Of a DNA stretch of 64,000 bases, positions 49,083-58,686 are shown in pieces. Position 1 is the first letter of the stretch; each line of letters opens with the position of its first letter. The notes under the pieces are model-generated. The model was not told where the DNA came from. It was given only the letters and a program-made list of their open reading frames with translations, and did not search any database. The stretch is from JAHJQZ01 sp963667595. GTDB taxonomy: Bacteria > Pseudomonadota > Alphaproteobacteria > Rhizobiales > Devosiaceae. A program made the translations under genes and the position numbers. Location of the stretch: NCBI GenBank assembly GCA_963667595.2, contig CAXXWD010000009.1, positions 248,001 through 312,000 of the forward strand, read 5' to 3'.

Positions 49083-50186
49083 TTGCCTGATAGGGGCTCC
49101 ATTTTGACTGCGACATCTCAGGAACGCGAACCCGAGCCGTTTTCACTGGCGCATGCGCATCGTCGCAAGGCTCTGGTCGTCGTTGGTCTCGCCGTTCTGG
49201 CGTTGGTCATTGCCGTTATTTCCTCAGGCATTGGCGCGGTGGCCATCGACCCGGTAACCGTTCTCAAAATCATCGGCCATCATCTTTTTGGCACCCCTTC
49301 CGAAATCACCTGGTCCACCACAGCGGACATTATCGTCTGGATCACCCGCATGCCGCGTGTGCTGATGGCCGTGGCCGTCGGCGCAACCCTTGCCATGGCT
49401 GGCGCGGCGCTTCAGGCCATGGTGCGCAATATTCTCGCCGATCCATACGTGCTCGGCGTCAGCTCTGGTGCTTCGACCGGTGCCGCCTTCGCGATTGTGG
49501 TCTTCGCCGGTTCCGGCGGTATCTGGGTCTTGTCGGGCTTTTCCTTTCTTGGCGCCATCCTTGCGACCCTGCTGGTGCTGCTGATCGGCGGTGCCGGCGG
49601 CAGGGTCACGCCGTTCAAACTGGTCATGGCGGGCATGGCGGTGGGCTACGCCCTGAGTTCGGTCACGAGCTTTCTGATCTTCGCCTCGGATTCGCCCGAG
49701 GCCAGCCGCGCAATCATGTTCTGGCTTCTCGGCTCGCTGGCCGCAATCCACTGGGCGACGGCCCAACTCGCGCTTGTCGTCGCCGCGCTGGTGCTCGTCG
49801 CGCTCCTCGCGGCATCCCCTCATCTCGACGCGCTGGCGGCGGGCGATGAAACCGCCCTTGCCGTCGGTATCCGCCCTGAGGCGGCTCGGCTGGTCTTGAT
49901 GGTCATCGTGTCCCTTGCCGTCGGCGTCATGGTGGCCGGCGCGGGCATTATCGGCTTTGTCGGATTGATCGTGCCGCATATGGCAAGGGCGCTGGTCGGC
50001 GCGCGCCATCGTGTTCTTCTGCCGGCGAGCGCCTTTCTCGGCGCGTCTTTCCTGCTCGTCGCCGATATCGGCGCCCGTATGCTGTTCGCCCCTCAGGAAA
50101 TGGCCATTGGCGTCGTGACCGGTATCGTCGGGGCGCCGCTGCTGCTCGTGCTGCTCAATCGCACGAGGCGGAAGGACCAACCCTGA
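49083..50186 (+). CDS. FecCD-family iron/cobalamin/metallophore ABC permease
   Basis: The protein is up to 367 aa with about nine to ten membrane spans. FecCD hallmarks: RMPRVLMAVAVGATLAMAGAALQAMVRNILADPYVLGVSSGAS and, near the end, GIIGFVGLIVPHMARALVG, then LLVADIGARMLFAPQEMAIGVVTGIVGAP. Starts are both TTG: 49083, or 49104 with AGGGG 7 nt upstream, which I slightly prefer. Imports a siderophore, heme, cobalamin or similar metal complex across the inner membrane with the two genes that follow. Confidence 0.9.
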   Translation: MPDRGSILTATSQEREPEPFSLAHAHRRKALVVVGLAVLALVIAVISSGIGAVAIDPVTVLKIIGHHLFGTPSEITWSTTADIIVWITRMPRVLMAVAVGATLAMAGAALQAMVRNILADPYVLGVSSGASTGAAFAIVVFAGSGGIWVLSGFSFLGAILATLLVLLIGGAGGRVTPFKLVMAGMAVGYALSSVTSFLIFASDSPEASRAIMFWLLGSLAAIHWATAQLALVVAALVLVALLAASPHLDALAAGDETALAVGIRPEAARLVLMVIVSLAVGVMVAGAGIIGFVGLIVPHMARALVGARHRVLLPASAFLGASFLLVADIGARMLFAPQEMAIGVVTGIVGAPLLLVLLNRTRRKDQP

Positions 50187-50218
50187 TTTCTCTCCCCCAA
50201 AAAGGATGCACGTTTGAA

Positions 50219-51193
50219 ATGAGAAGACATGCTTTTGCCCTGTTCGTTGCCGGCGCAGCCCTGCTCGGCGCATCACTGCCGGCAAATGCCGCCGAAAACG
50301 GCTTTCCCCTGACCATCGAGAACTGTGGCGCGACGGTAACGCTCGACGCACCGGCCAGCCGCATCTTCATGGTGAATTACGACCCCATTCCGCTCCTGGC
50401 TGAACTCGATGTTCTCGACAGGGTCGTCGCGCGGACCGAGAAGCCTCTGGAAGGCGTTTACGACGAGAAGGTTTACGCCCAACTCGACGAAATCGAACTG
50501 ATCGCTTCGGAAACCAGTGCCACCGGTGGTTCGATCATTTCCCTGGAAGCGATTATCGCTGCTGAGCCCGATCTCGTTCTGGCGGCGCAGAATGCCGTTG
50601 ACCGCGAATTGCTCGCCGCCGCCGGCATCGCCACCTACTCGGCACCGGCCTATTGCCAGAACCTTGCCGACGGGCCGCAGGGCACGGCAAGTTTTGAGCG
50701 GGTCTATGACCAGGTCGAAGCCTATGGTGCCATGTTCGGCGTCAGCGATCTCGCCGCGCAGAAAATCGCCGAGCTTCAGGCCGATGTCGCCAAGCTCAGG
50801 GCCCTGAACGCCGGCGAGAACGGAACAGGCGTTGCCATTTACGTCGCCGCCGGCGGCAAGACGCTTTATCCTTATGGCGATTTCTCGATGATAACCCCGA
50901 TCTTTGAAGCTGCCGGCCTGACCAATGTCTATGCCGGGACCCGGGATCGGGTTTTCGAGGCCAGCCTCGAGGACATCATCGGCAGGAACCCAGAGACCAT
51001 TGTCTTGCTCTATTCGACAGGCGCGGAGGATGACCTGGTCGAAACCTTCATGTCGATACCCGGTGTCGAGGCGATGAGCGCGGTCAAGAACAACCGGGTG
51101 ATCGTTCTCAAGTTCCCGTTCACCGATCCGCCGACCCCGCTTTCGATCAAGGGCGCTGAGGTTCTGGCTGCAAAGCTTGACGCCCTGCCGTGA
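50219..51193 (+). CDS. periplasmic metal-chelate binding protein (BtuF/FepB type)
   Basis: The 324-aa protein has a Sec signal peptide ending near residue 24 (LPANAAENGF). The cluster-A TroA-like fold shows RIFMVNYDPIPLLAELDVLDRVVART, LEAIIAAEPDLVLAA, the long linking helix, and YPYGDFSMITPIFEAAGLTN. AYCQNL and IENCG hold two cysteines that may bridge. Binds the ligand for the FecCD permease encoded 32 bp upstream. Confidence 0.87.
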   Translation: MRRHAFALFVAGAALLGASLPANAAENGFPLTIENCGATVTLDAPASRIFMVNYDPIPLLAELDVLDRVVARTEKPLEGVYDEKVYAQLDEIELIASETSATGGSIISLEAIIAAEPDLVLAAQNAVDRELLAAAGIATYSAPAYCQNLADGPQGTASFERVYDQVEAYGAMFGVSDLAAQKIAELQADVAKLRALNAGENGTGVAIYVAAGGKTLYPYGDFSMITPIFEAAGLTNVYAGTRDRVFEASLEDIIGRNPETIVLLYSTGAEDDLVETFMSIPGVEAMSAVKNNRVIVLKFPFTDPPTPLSIKGAEVLAAKLDALP

Positions 51194-51984
51194 TCGAAGC
51201 GGAGGGTGTGACGGTTTCCCTTGGTGGGAAACGGATACTGGAATCGGTCGGCATCACGGTGCCGACCGGAGGCGTGCTTGGTTTGGTTGGTCCGAACGGC
51301 AGCGGCAAGACGACCTTGCTGCGCGTCCTCTACCGGGCGATCGTACCTGACGCCGGAGCGATCCGTCTCGACGGGACTGCTCTTGCCAGACTTTCCCGTC
51401 GTCACATCGCCCGCCGCATCGCTGTCGTGCCACAGGAACGGCCCGATGATTCCGGCCAGAGCCTTGCCGACATGGTGATGCTCGGTCGGCTGCCGCACCG
51501 CTCCTTCCTGTCGGGAGGGCGGCACGCGGATTATGAGGCGGCTTCCGCTTCCATTGCCCGTGTCGGACTGGCGGGCCAGGCCGGCCAGTCCTTCACCTCG
51601 CTTTCGGGCGGCGAAGCGCAACGTGCCCTCATCGCTAGGGCTCTGTGTCAGCAGGCTGACCATCTGCTTCTCGACGAGCCGACCAATCATCTCGATCTGC
51701 GCTACCAGCACGAGATCCTGGCGCTGGTCCGCGATCTCGGCCTGACCACGGTCATCGTTCTTCACGATCTCAATCTCGCCGCGCGCTATTGCGACCAGAT
51801 CGCCCTGCTGGACCGTGGCCGGGTGGTGGCCTTCGGCACACCCAAAGAGGTTTTCGCCCCGCAATTGCTGGAGCCGATCTATCAGGTCTCGACCACGCGT
51901 CTCGAACTGGATTCGGGCGCAATCCACCTGATCTTCGCCGAATCCAGCCTGTCTTCTCAACCCATCGAGGGAAAATCAAAATGA
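51190..51984 (+). CDS. FecE/BtuD-like ABC ATPase
   Basis: The 264-aa ATPase has Walker A GPNGSGKT (34-41), Q-loop VVPQERPDD, signature LSGGEAQRALIARAL, Walker B HLLLDEPTNHLD and switch HDLNLAARYCDQ. The GTG start at 51190 overlaps the binding-protein stop by 4 bp; its stop overlaps the methyltransferase start by 4 bp. Completes the three-part metal-chelate importer. Confidence 0.92.
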   Translation: MIEAEGVTVSLGGKRILESVGITVPTGGVLGLVGPNGSGKTTLLRVLYRAIVPDAGAIRLDGTALARLSRRHIARRIAVVPQERPDDSGQSLADMVMLGRLPHRSFLSGGRHADYEAASASIARVGLAGQAGQSFTSLSGGEAQRALIARALCQQADHLLLDEPTNHLDLRYQHEILALVRDLGLTTVIVLHDLNLAARYCDQIALLDRGRVVAFGTPKEVFAPQLLEPIYQVSTTRLELDSGAIHLIFAESSLSSQPIEGKSK

Positions 51985-52751
51985 CCGCCACCGCTAACAA
52001 AGACGGCATCGATCCCAGTATTTTGCTGGCGCGCTGGGACGCCCAGCAAACCGCCTTCATCAAGTATCGCGAGCTAAGGTTCGACGCCATCGTCAGCACC
52101 ATCGCCCGGGTCTGCCAACCCAAGCCACGTGTTCTCGATGTCGCCTGCGGCCCCGGCTCGCTGACCCGCGCCGTGCTCGCCGGCATCCCGAATGCAACGG
52201 TTGTTGCCGTCGACAAGGATCCGGTTCTGCTTGCGATCGCCCGCGACGTTCTTGGCAGTGACGACCGTGTCAGCATCGTCGATGCCGATCTCGATGAACC
52301 GGACTGGGTAAATTCGGTCGAGGGATCGTTCGACGCGATTGTCAGCTCGACGGCACTGCACTGGCTCAGGCCCGAAATCCTGTCGCGCCTTTACCTAGAG
52401 TTCGGCGGAATGGTGCGCGAAGGGGGCGTCTTCCTGAATGGCGATCATTTGCAATATGACGGAATGGCCCAGCCGACCCTTAAGCGCCTTGCCAGTCAAG
52501 ACGACGAATTCAACCAGAAGCTCGCCTTCGACAGCGGCACCGACAATTGGGATCAATGGTGGGAAATGGCGGAAGCCTATCCTCCTTATGCCGATGCCGC
52601 GATCGAGCGCAAGAAGCGTTGGGCAGGCAAGGAACCCGGCCCAAAGGTAACGCTCGGTTATCACCTGGAAACGCTGCGTTGCGCCGGCTTTTCCGAAGTC
52701 GGGACGGTCTGGCAGTATCTCGATGACTACGTCTTGTGCGCTGTCCGTTGA
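51981..52751 (+). CDS. class I SAM-dependent methyltransferase
   Basis: The protein is 256 aa from ATG 51981 (ATGA overlap with the ATPase). SAM motif I VLDVACGPGSLT at about 51-62, acidic end of strand 2 at VVAVDKDP, motif II DADLDEPDW, post-motif IVSSTALHWLRPEIL. A tryptophan-rich region (DNWDQWWEMAEAYPPY) shapes the acceptor pocket. Translational coupling to an FecBCD-type importer suggests it modifies the imported chelator or its breakdown product. Substrate unknown. Confidence 0.82.
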   Translation: MTATANKDGIDPSILLARWDAQQTAFIKYRELRFDAIVSTIARVCQPKPRVLDVACGPGSLTRAVLAGIPNATVVAVDKDPVLLAIARDVLGSDDRVSIVDADLDEPDWVNSVEGSFDAIVSSTALHWLRPEILSRLYLEFGGMVREGGVFLNGDHLQYDGMAQPTLKRLASQDDEFNQKLAFDSGTDNWDQWWEMAEAYPPYADAAIERKKRWAGKEPGPKVTLGYHLETLRCAGFSEVGTVWQYLDDYVLCAVR

Positions 52752-52833
52752 GTTTTTGCGGCTGTCCGTCGTCAGGACATTTGGCACGGCGCTTATTGAG
52801 AGGATCAACAGTCGGCTTAAGTGGGCCGAGGAG

Positions 52834-53151
52834 CTATAAAGGTTTGCGGGGCGGCGAAGATTGCCGCTTTGCAGATCTTGACAGCGTGCTCCGCGATGCC
52901 CCGGTCGCCTTGACGATGCTGCTCCAGCTCTGGCCGCTCTCCAGCATCGTCACAATCGCGGCGTTTTGCTCCACGTTCTCTCTTCGCCCGTTGTAGCGCC
53001 CCTCGGCTTTTACCGTCTTGATGCCATCCATCGGCCGTCTGCGACGGTCGCTATCGTCCTTGCGGGCGATGGCGGCGATCATGTCGAGCATCATCCCGTT
53101 GATGGCCTCGAACATGAGCGAGGTGAATCCATCGGTTCCCGCCGTAGCCAA
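52834..53151 (-). pseudogene. serine resolvase, C-terminal half
   Basis: MMLDMIAAIARKDDSDRRRR, then AEGRYNGRRENVEQNAAIVTML and SGQSWSSIVKATGASRSTLSR, are the long helix and the DNA-binding domain of a Tn3-type resolvase/invertase. The catalytic N-terminal domain with the active serine is missing. A matching N-terminal half of a similar protein is found alone at 62100-62207. Confidence 0.75.
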
Positions 53152-53157
53152 CTGCCA

Positions 53158-53261
53158 GAGCCTTTCACTGTTTCACGGAAACAGTGAAAGGCTCCAAGTT
53201 CTTGTTTTGTCGCGTGTCCGAACCGAAAAACCGTTTCCACTTTTCCTGGACACGCTCCAGG
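53158..53261. repeat. mosaic palindromic intergenic repeat, third copy
   Basis: A perfect 17-bp hairpin (53158-53174 with 53178-53194; arm GAGCCTTTCACTGTTTC) is followed at 53202-53261 by the CGAACCG module (TTTTGTCGCGTGTCCGAACC, later GTTTCCACTTTTCCTGGACA). Same hairpin-plus-module order as at 20261-20368, but with a different hairpin sequence. Confidence 0.6.
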
Positions 53262-53455
53262 AGGTGGGGAGGTCGAGGGCTCATCGCCTGTTTGCAAGGA
53301 AGATGGGGATCGTCACAAACTCAGCGCGGCCTTTTCGGTCGTTGAAAAATCTTTTGCCGGCACCCGAAAGCCGCCGATTGCAGGAGCCTCGTGAGAAAAT
53401 ATCGCAGTGGCTTTGGCAGGAAAGGCGATAACGTTTTTCCCGAACATGGCTTGGG
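53262..53455. other. short spacer, no gene
   Basis: Nothing recognisable between the mosaic repeat and the end of the beta-galactosidase gene. Confidence 0.4.
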
Positions 53456-55585
53456 CTAAGCACCAAGGCGAATGATGTGGACGCCATATCCGGGCAGGCG
53501 GTTTCCCTCTGCGAGGTCCGACACCAGTGTCGTGCCCACAGGGAGTCCGGAGACCTTGCACGGTTCGGCGCTGGTGTTGAGGACGAACAGCAGCTTGCGG
53601 TCATCGGCCTCGCGAAGCGTCACCTCTATGTCGGTCGGCAGATCGGGCAGCAGCGGCTCGACGCCGGATTTGGTCAGAACTTCACTGTCGAGCAGGTCAA
53701 TCAGCGCGGTGTTGAGATAGGTGCCCATATAGATCACCTTGCCCTTGCCGATCTTCTTGAGGCTGACAGCCGGCGCGCCGTCAAGAAAGCGCGACGACCA
53801 GTGCCCGAGCGTTTCGACGCCGTCGGCAAGCTGGAGTTGCTCGTACATGTGGGAGACCGTGACTTCGCCATTGCCGATACGTAGCGTGTAGCGGCGATGA
53901 CTCGACTCGGTTGGAAATTCACTGCACGACGCGTTCGGGTTGCTCATGCTGGCGAAGAGCCGATCCCCGTCCGCCGATGCGAGCCGTCCGAATTCCTCGA
54001 CCGTGACACCAGCCAGCGCCGACAGGGATCTACCCGGCGCCGGTTCGCGGATGACATGGTTATCGGCGTTGCGCGAGCCGGTGCGGGCACCGAGGATGAC
54101 GGTGCCGCCATTGCGGGCAAAGGCCTCGATCCGTCCAGTCCATTCGTCCTTCCAGATCAGCCAGTGCGGCACGTAGAGCACCTTGAGCGGACTGAGATCG
54201 TCCTCTGGATGGATGAAGCCGCAGGAAATGCCCTTCCGATAGCAGTGCTGATGCAGGATTCTGGCATCCTCGGCAGGACTTGGCAGACCCATGGGATAGG
54301 TGTCGTGGGCTTCCTGGTTGTCGAAATCGGCGCCGGCAATGCCGACATCCATGTGCACGCGGGTGCCGAGGATCGCGTCTTTTATCGCCGCGATCTCTGC
54401 AGCGAACTGCTTGACCTCGGCATAACGGCGGCGCGGGATGTCGTCGTGATCGATGATACCCATCCAATAGATTTCCGCGCCGAAATGGGCCGGGCGCCAG
54501 CGGAAGAACATGATGCCGTCGGCACCGCGTGCCACCGAAGAATAGGCCATGCGCCGCATTTCGCCCGGCTCGGGCGTGAGCGTACTGAACGGCGGCTGCG
54601 AGCCGAAACCCGATTGCTGTTCGGGCACGAGGAAATTGCCGGCAAAGCCCCGGCAGACATCGAGATGATGCGCCTGAGTGGCTGCAGGCCCGCCTGACCG
54701 TTCGAACTCGTCGTAAAGCAGCGGGTAGATGTCGTAACCGGGAAAATCGAGATCGGCCGAGAACTGGCCGCGGAAGTCGATGTCGGCAAGCCCTCCGAGA
54801 TTGTGAAAGACGAACCAGTCGGGGTTGGCGGCCCTCAGGATCTCCACCTGATCGTGCTGGAAGGCGGCGGTCGCATGGGCCAGGAAGCGGTGATAGTCGA
54901 GCACGTGTCCGGGGCTGTTCGACACCGGGGCCCGATCAAAGGGCAGGACGATCTGGTCGAAATTGCCATAGGCAGTCGCCCAGAAGTCACCGCCCCATGC
55001 TGCGTTCAGCGCATCGATCGTTTCGTATTCATCCTCCAGGAAAATCTGGAAGGCACGTCGGGTTGCCTCCGAGTAGGACACCGACATGGATGTATTGAGC
55101 TCGTTATCCGTCTGCCAGCCGACAACATCCGGATTGTCTTTGAAATGATCCGCCATGGCCCGGGTGATGCGGCGCGAATGCTGGCGGTAGACAGAGCTGC
55201 AGGTATCGGCGTGCTGACGCGAGCCGTGACTCATCGGACGTCCGTTGACGTCGACGCGCAAGACCTCAGGATAATGCAGTGTCAGCCAGCGCGGCGGCGT
55301 TGCTGTCGGTGTGCACATAATCGTCTTGACCCCATGCCGCCCGAGGATGGCAACGGCACGGTCGAACAGGTCGAAATCGAACTTGCCCTCGCGCGGTTCG
55401 AAGATGTGCCAAGCGAATTCGCCCATGCGCACGGCGTTGAAGCCGGCTTCGGCCATGCGCTCGGCATCGCGCTCCCAGTAGCTCTCGTCGACGTGCTCGG
55501 GATAATGCGGCGTGCCCAGAAGAAACGTGTCGGTATCGACCGGCCGCCAGACGGAGATCGGGGACGTGGGCTTGTTAAACTTCAT
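53456..55585 (-). CDS. beta-galactosidase (GH42)
   Basis: The protein is 709 aa from ATG 55585; the frame is open 72 bp further up but that part has no family match. GH42 features: GTPHYPEHVDESYWERDAER, GFNAVRMGEFAWHIFEP, CTPTATPPRWL, acid/base E162 in WQTDNELN, nucleophile E322 in FLVPEQQSGF, then the trimerisation domain (HPEDDLSPLKVLYVPHWLIW) and a C-terminal beta domain ending GYGVHIIRL. Cytoplasmic, no signal peptide. Releases beta-linked galactose from imported oligosaccharides. Last gene of the minus-strand ABC operon. Confidence 0.93.
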   Translation of the reverse strand: MKFNKPTSPISVWRPVDTDTFLLGTPHYPEHVDESYWERDAERMAEAGFNAVRMGEFAWHIFEPREGKFDFDLFDRAVAILGRHGVKTIMCTPTATPPRWLTLHYPEVLRVDVNGRPMSHGSRQHADTCSSVYRQHSRRITRAMADHFKDNPDVVGWQTDNELNTSMSVSYSEATRRAFQIFLEDEYETIDALNAAWGGDFWATAYGNFDQIVLPFDRAPVSNSPGHVLDYHRFLAHATAAFQHDQVEILRAANPDWFVFHNLGGLADIDFRGQFSADLDFPGYDIYPLLYDEFERSGGPAATQAHHLDVCRGFAGNFLVPEQQSGFGSQPPFSTLTPEPGEMRRMAYSSVARGADGIMFFRWRPAHFGAEIYWMGIIDHDDIPRRRYAEVKQFAAEIAAIKDAILGTRVHMDVGIAGADFDNQEAHDTYPMGLPSPAEDARILHQHCYRKGISCGFIHPEDDLSPLKVLYVPHWLIWKDEWTGRIEAFARNGGTVILGARTGSRNADNHVIREPAPGRSLSALAGVTVEEFGRLASADGDRLFASMSNPNASCSEFPTESSHRRYTLRIGNGEVTVSHMYEQLQLADGVETLGHWSSRFLDGAPAVSLKKIGKGKVIYMGTYLNTALIDLLDSEVLTKSGVEPLLPDLPTDIEVTLREADDRKLLFVLNTSAEPCKVSGLPVGTTLVSDLAEGNRLPGYGVHIIRLGA

Positions 55586-55714
55586 TCTCAGCTCTTCTCG
55601 AATGGAGCACCGTGGAAAAAGGCTAAGCCCGATTTTCGCGAAACGATGCAGTGACAAGTATTCAGGGAGGAAACTCGGATCAGGTTGGAACGCCCACCGC
55701 TCTGGGTATGGCGC

Positions 55715-56836
55715 CTATTTTCTCGCTGACCAGGTCCTTTGCCCCTCGCCGCCGAACAAATAGGTGTCCCTGGCGTCGAAGGTCAGCATGACGGCGGAGT
55801 CGGCCTCGATCTCGGCGACATAAGGCAGATGAACCGTCATATTGCCGGTGCCAGTTTCGGAACCGATGCAATGCAAAGGTGTGGCATCGGCATAAACGAT
55901 GGTTTCGCGGCCGAGATACTCGACAAGGTGGATTCTCGCGGGGAAACCGTCATCGCCTTCGGCCAGGTGCAAGGCTTCGGGCCGCACACCCAGCGTCACC
56001 GTCATGCCCAGCTCAGGCGCCGCCTCTTCGTTCAGCTCAATTTCAAGCCGTCCGACAGCGGGGGCTTCGACGTCGACTACGCCTTGGCGTATTTCGACGA
56101 TTTTCGCCTCGAAGAAGTTAATGCGCGGCGCGCCGAGAAATCCCGCCACGAAGTAGTTGTCGGGATTTCTGTAAAGTTGTTTGGGCGAGCCGATCTGCTC
56201 GATGGCGCCGGCATTGAGAACCACGATCTTGTCGGCCATGGTCATGGCTTCGATCTGGTCGTGCGTTACGTAGATCATGGTCGCATCGAGCCGCGAATGC
56301 AGCGTCGACAGTTCGACACGCATCTGCGTGCGCAACGCGGCATCGAGATTGGAAAGCGGCTCGTCGAACAGGAAGACCTCAGGCGACCGAGTGATCGCCC
56401 GCCCGATAGCCACGCGCTGGCGCTGGCCGCCGGATAACTGACGCGGCAGTTTCTCGAGCTGGTCCTCAAGCCTGAGAATGCCGGCGGCTCGCTTGACCGC
56501 CGCTTCGATCTCGGCTTTCGGTCGCTTAGCCATTCTGAGACCGAAACCCATGTTTTCGGCGACGCTCATATGCGGGTAGAGCGCATAGGACTGGAACACC
56601 ATGGCAATGCCGCGATCGCCCGGCTCTTCCTTCGTGACGTCTTTGCCGTTGATCAGGATCTTGCCTTTGTCGGGAAGTTCGAGCCCGGCGATCGATTTTA
56701 GGAGCGTGGACTTGCCGCAGCCGGAGGGGCCGACCATGACGATGAACTCGCCCTTTTCGACCTGCATGTTGACGTTCTTGAGCGCGTAGAAATTGCCATA
56801 GCGCTTGTCGACGTTTTTGAGTTCAAGACTGAGCAT
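55715..56836 (-). CDS. UgpC/MalK-type sugar ABC transporter ATPase
   Basis: The 373-aa ATPase has Walker A GPSGCGKST at 36-44, signature LSGGQRQRVAIGRAITR, Walker B VFLFDEPLSNLD, YVTHDQIEAMTMADK. The C-terminal TOBE/OB domain begins near 240 (GAPRINFFEAKIVEI) and ends DARDTYLFGGEGQR. Energises the two CUT1 permeases encoded directly upstream. Confidence 0.93.
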   Translation of the reverse strand: MLSLELKNVDKRYGNFYALKNVNMQVEKGEFIVMVGPSGCGKSTLLKSIAGLELPDKGKILINGKDVTKEEPGDRGIAMVFQSYALYPHMSVAENMGFGLRMAKRPKAEIEAAVKRAAGILRLEDQLEKLPRQLSGGQRQRVAIGRAITRSPEVFLFDEPLSNLDAALRTQMRVELSTLHSRLDATMIYVTHDQIEAMTMADKIVVLNAGAIEQIGSPKQLYRNPDNYFVAGFLGAPRINFFEAKIVEIRQGVVDVEAPAVGRLEIELNEEAAPELGMTVTLGVRPEALHLAEGDDGFPARIHLVEYLGRETIVYADATPLHCIGSETGTGNMTVHLPYVAEIEADSAVMLTFDARDTYLFGGEGQRTWSARK

Positions 56837-56869
56837 GACGAGAAATTCCCTGAAGGTCTTGAGCGCACA

Positions 56870-57721
56870 TCATCCCTTAACCGCGCCCATGGTCAGGCCG
56901 GCGACGAAGTGGCGTTGCATGAGGAAGAACATGACGACCGGCGGAATGGCGACGACGACGGTCGCCGCCGAGATAAGATTCCACGCCGCGACGTATTCGC
57001 CACGCAGATTGGCCAAACCCGCGGTGACGGGCTTGACGGAGTCGCTGATCGTCAGAACCACCGCCCAGAAATAGTCGTTCCAGATGAAGGTGAACATGAG
57101 GATCGCCAGGGCGGCAATGGCGGGTCGGACCAGCGGCACCACGACATTCATCAAGATCTGGGTCGAACTTGCGCCTTCGGCCCGCGCGGCCTCGAACAGT
57201 TCGCCCGGCAGCGCGGCGATGAAATTGCGCATGAACAGCGTCGCGAACCCGGTCTGGAAGGCGGTGTGAAAGATGATGAGCGCCCAGGCGGTATCGAACA
57301 GACCGAACCTGACCATGAGATCGCGGATCGGGATCATCATGATCTGCGCCGGAAGGAAGTTGCCGCCGATGAAGATCGCAAAGATCAGCATGTTGCCGCG
57401 GAAGCGATATTTGGACAGCACGAACCCGGCGAGCGTGGACAGGATCAAGACGAAGATGACCGCAGGCACCGTGATCACCAACGAGTTGATGAAGTAGCGC
57501 ATCATCGGGGTATGCAGGAAAACGTCGAGATAATTGTCGATGAGACCGAGCCCCGAAGGCAAGCCCCACAGGTTGCCCATGGCGATGTCGTCGGCGGTGC
57601 GCACGGAGGTCAGAAGAATGGCAAACAGTGGTGCCAGCCAGATGGCAAGGATCACCCAGACCATTGTCATATAGGCAACGCGCATGCCTTTTGCGGTTTT
57701 GGGAATAGGACGCGGAAACAT
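56870..57721 (-). CDS. carbohydrate ABC transporter permease (MalG-like)
   Basis: The protein is 283 aa from ATG 57721, which shares one base with the partner permease stop and has GGAG 9 nt upstream; ATG 57733 is the alternative. Six spans; EAA loop GELFEAARAEGASSTQILMNVVVPLVRP; end GLTMGAVKG. Confidence 0.92.
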   Translation of the reverse strand: MFPRPIPKTAKGMRVAYMTMVWVILAIWLAPLFAILLTSVRTADDIAMGNLWGLPSGLGLIDNYLDVFLHTPMMRYFINSLVITVPAVIFVLILSTLAGFVLSKYRFRGNMLIFAIFIGGNFLPAQIMMIPIRDLMVRFGLFDTAWALIIFHTAFQTGFATLFMRNFIAALPGELFEAARAEGASSTQILMNVVVPLVRPAIAALAILMFTFIWNDYFWAVVLTISDSVKPVTAGLANLRGEYVAAWNLISAATVVVAIPPVVMFFLMQRHFVAGLTMGAVKG

Positions 57722-58605
57722 CAGTCGCTCCATTCTTCAGCACGCATGATGCTGACGAGATACCAGACGATGAACACCAGCATGAGAAGGAACAGGATGG
57801 TGGCAATCGCGGCGCCGTAACCGAACCTGTAGGAGAAGATGGACTGCTCATACATCTGATAGGCAAGCACCTGCGAAGACCCGAAGGGCCCGCCCTGTGT
57901 CATGACGGAAATGAGGTCAAACGACCGAAGGGCGCCGATTGCCGTGATGGCGATGGCGATGAAACTGACCTGGGTGAGTTGCGGCAGCACCACATGGATG
58001 AGCATACGCCACCCCCTGGCGCCGTCGACGCGACCCGCGCCGATCAGGTCCTCGGACAGACTGTTGATACCCGCGAGGTAGAGCACCATGCAGAAGGCGA
58101 TCTGCGGCCAGAGCGCGGCGAAAACAATGGCGAACGTCACCAGATGCTCGTCCGAGAGCAATGCCGGTGCGTCCTGTCCGAAGGCGGAGAACACGAGCGA
58201 CATTAGCCCGAACTGCGGCGTGTAGACCCAGGTGAAGACGACTCCGACCGCCACCGATGCCAGAACCAGGGGCATGAAGAACAGCGATTTGACAAAGCGC
58301 ATGCTCGCGATCTTCTGGTTGACCAACAGCGCGATCCCCAATCCCAGCGGTGGGGCAAGCATGAAGATCGCCAGCCAGATCAGATTGTTCTTCAGGGAAA
58401 CGTAGAACTGCGGATCATTGAACAGCTCAACGTAATTCGCCAGGCCCACCCAGCGCATCGGACCGAACCCATCCCAGGCATGAAAGCTGATCCACACGCT
58501 TTGCAGTGACGACAGGACGATGACGACCCCGAACAGGATGACGGATGGCGACAGGAAAAGCGCAGGCATGATCCAGCTGCGATGGCGATGCCAGAACTGC
58601 TTCAT
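57721..58605 (-). CDS. carbohydrate ABC transporter permease (MalF-like)
   Basis: The 294-aa permease has six spans, beginning WIMPALFLSPSVILFGVVIVL. EAA loop: EDLIGAGRVDGARGWRMLIHVVLPQLTQ. Translated from ATG 58605 after a perfect stem-loop that follows the binding-protein gene. Pairs with the MalG-like permease. Confidence 0.92.
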   Translation of the reverse strand: MKQFWHRHRSWIMPALFLSPSVILFGVVIVLSSLQSVWISFHAWDGFGPMRWVGLANYVELFNDPQFYVSLKNNLIWLAIFMLAPPLGLGIALLVNQKIASMRFVKSLFFMPLVLASVAVGVVFTWVYTPQFGLMSLVFSAFGQDAPALLSDEHLVTFAIVFAALWPQIAFCMVLYLAGINSLSEDLIGAGRVDGARGWRMLIHVVLPQLTQVSFIAIAITAIGALRSFDLISVMTQGGPFGSSQVLAYQMYEQSIFSYRFGYGAAIATILFLLMLVFIVWYLVSIMRAEEWSD

Positions 58606-58639
58606 CGAAGGTCCCGTTTTTGGGTTTTGGGGAATGTGC

Positions 58640-58665
58640 GCGGGAGCGGCAAGTGCCGCTCCCGC
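58640..58665 (-). terminator. intra-operon stem-loop after the binding-protein gene
   Basis: GCGGGAGCGGC (58640-58650) pairs perfectly with GCCGCTCCCGC (58655-58665) around a 4-nt loop. In the direction of transcription it is followed by a few short C/A-rich bases and only a weak A/T stretch, so it is not a standard terminator. Confidence 0.6.
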
Positions 58666-58686
58666 CTGATGCTCGGCGCCTTGCGA

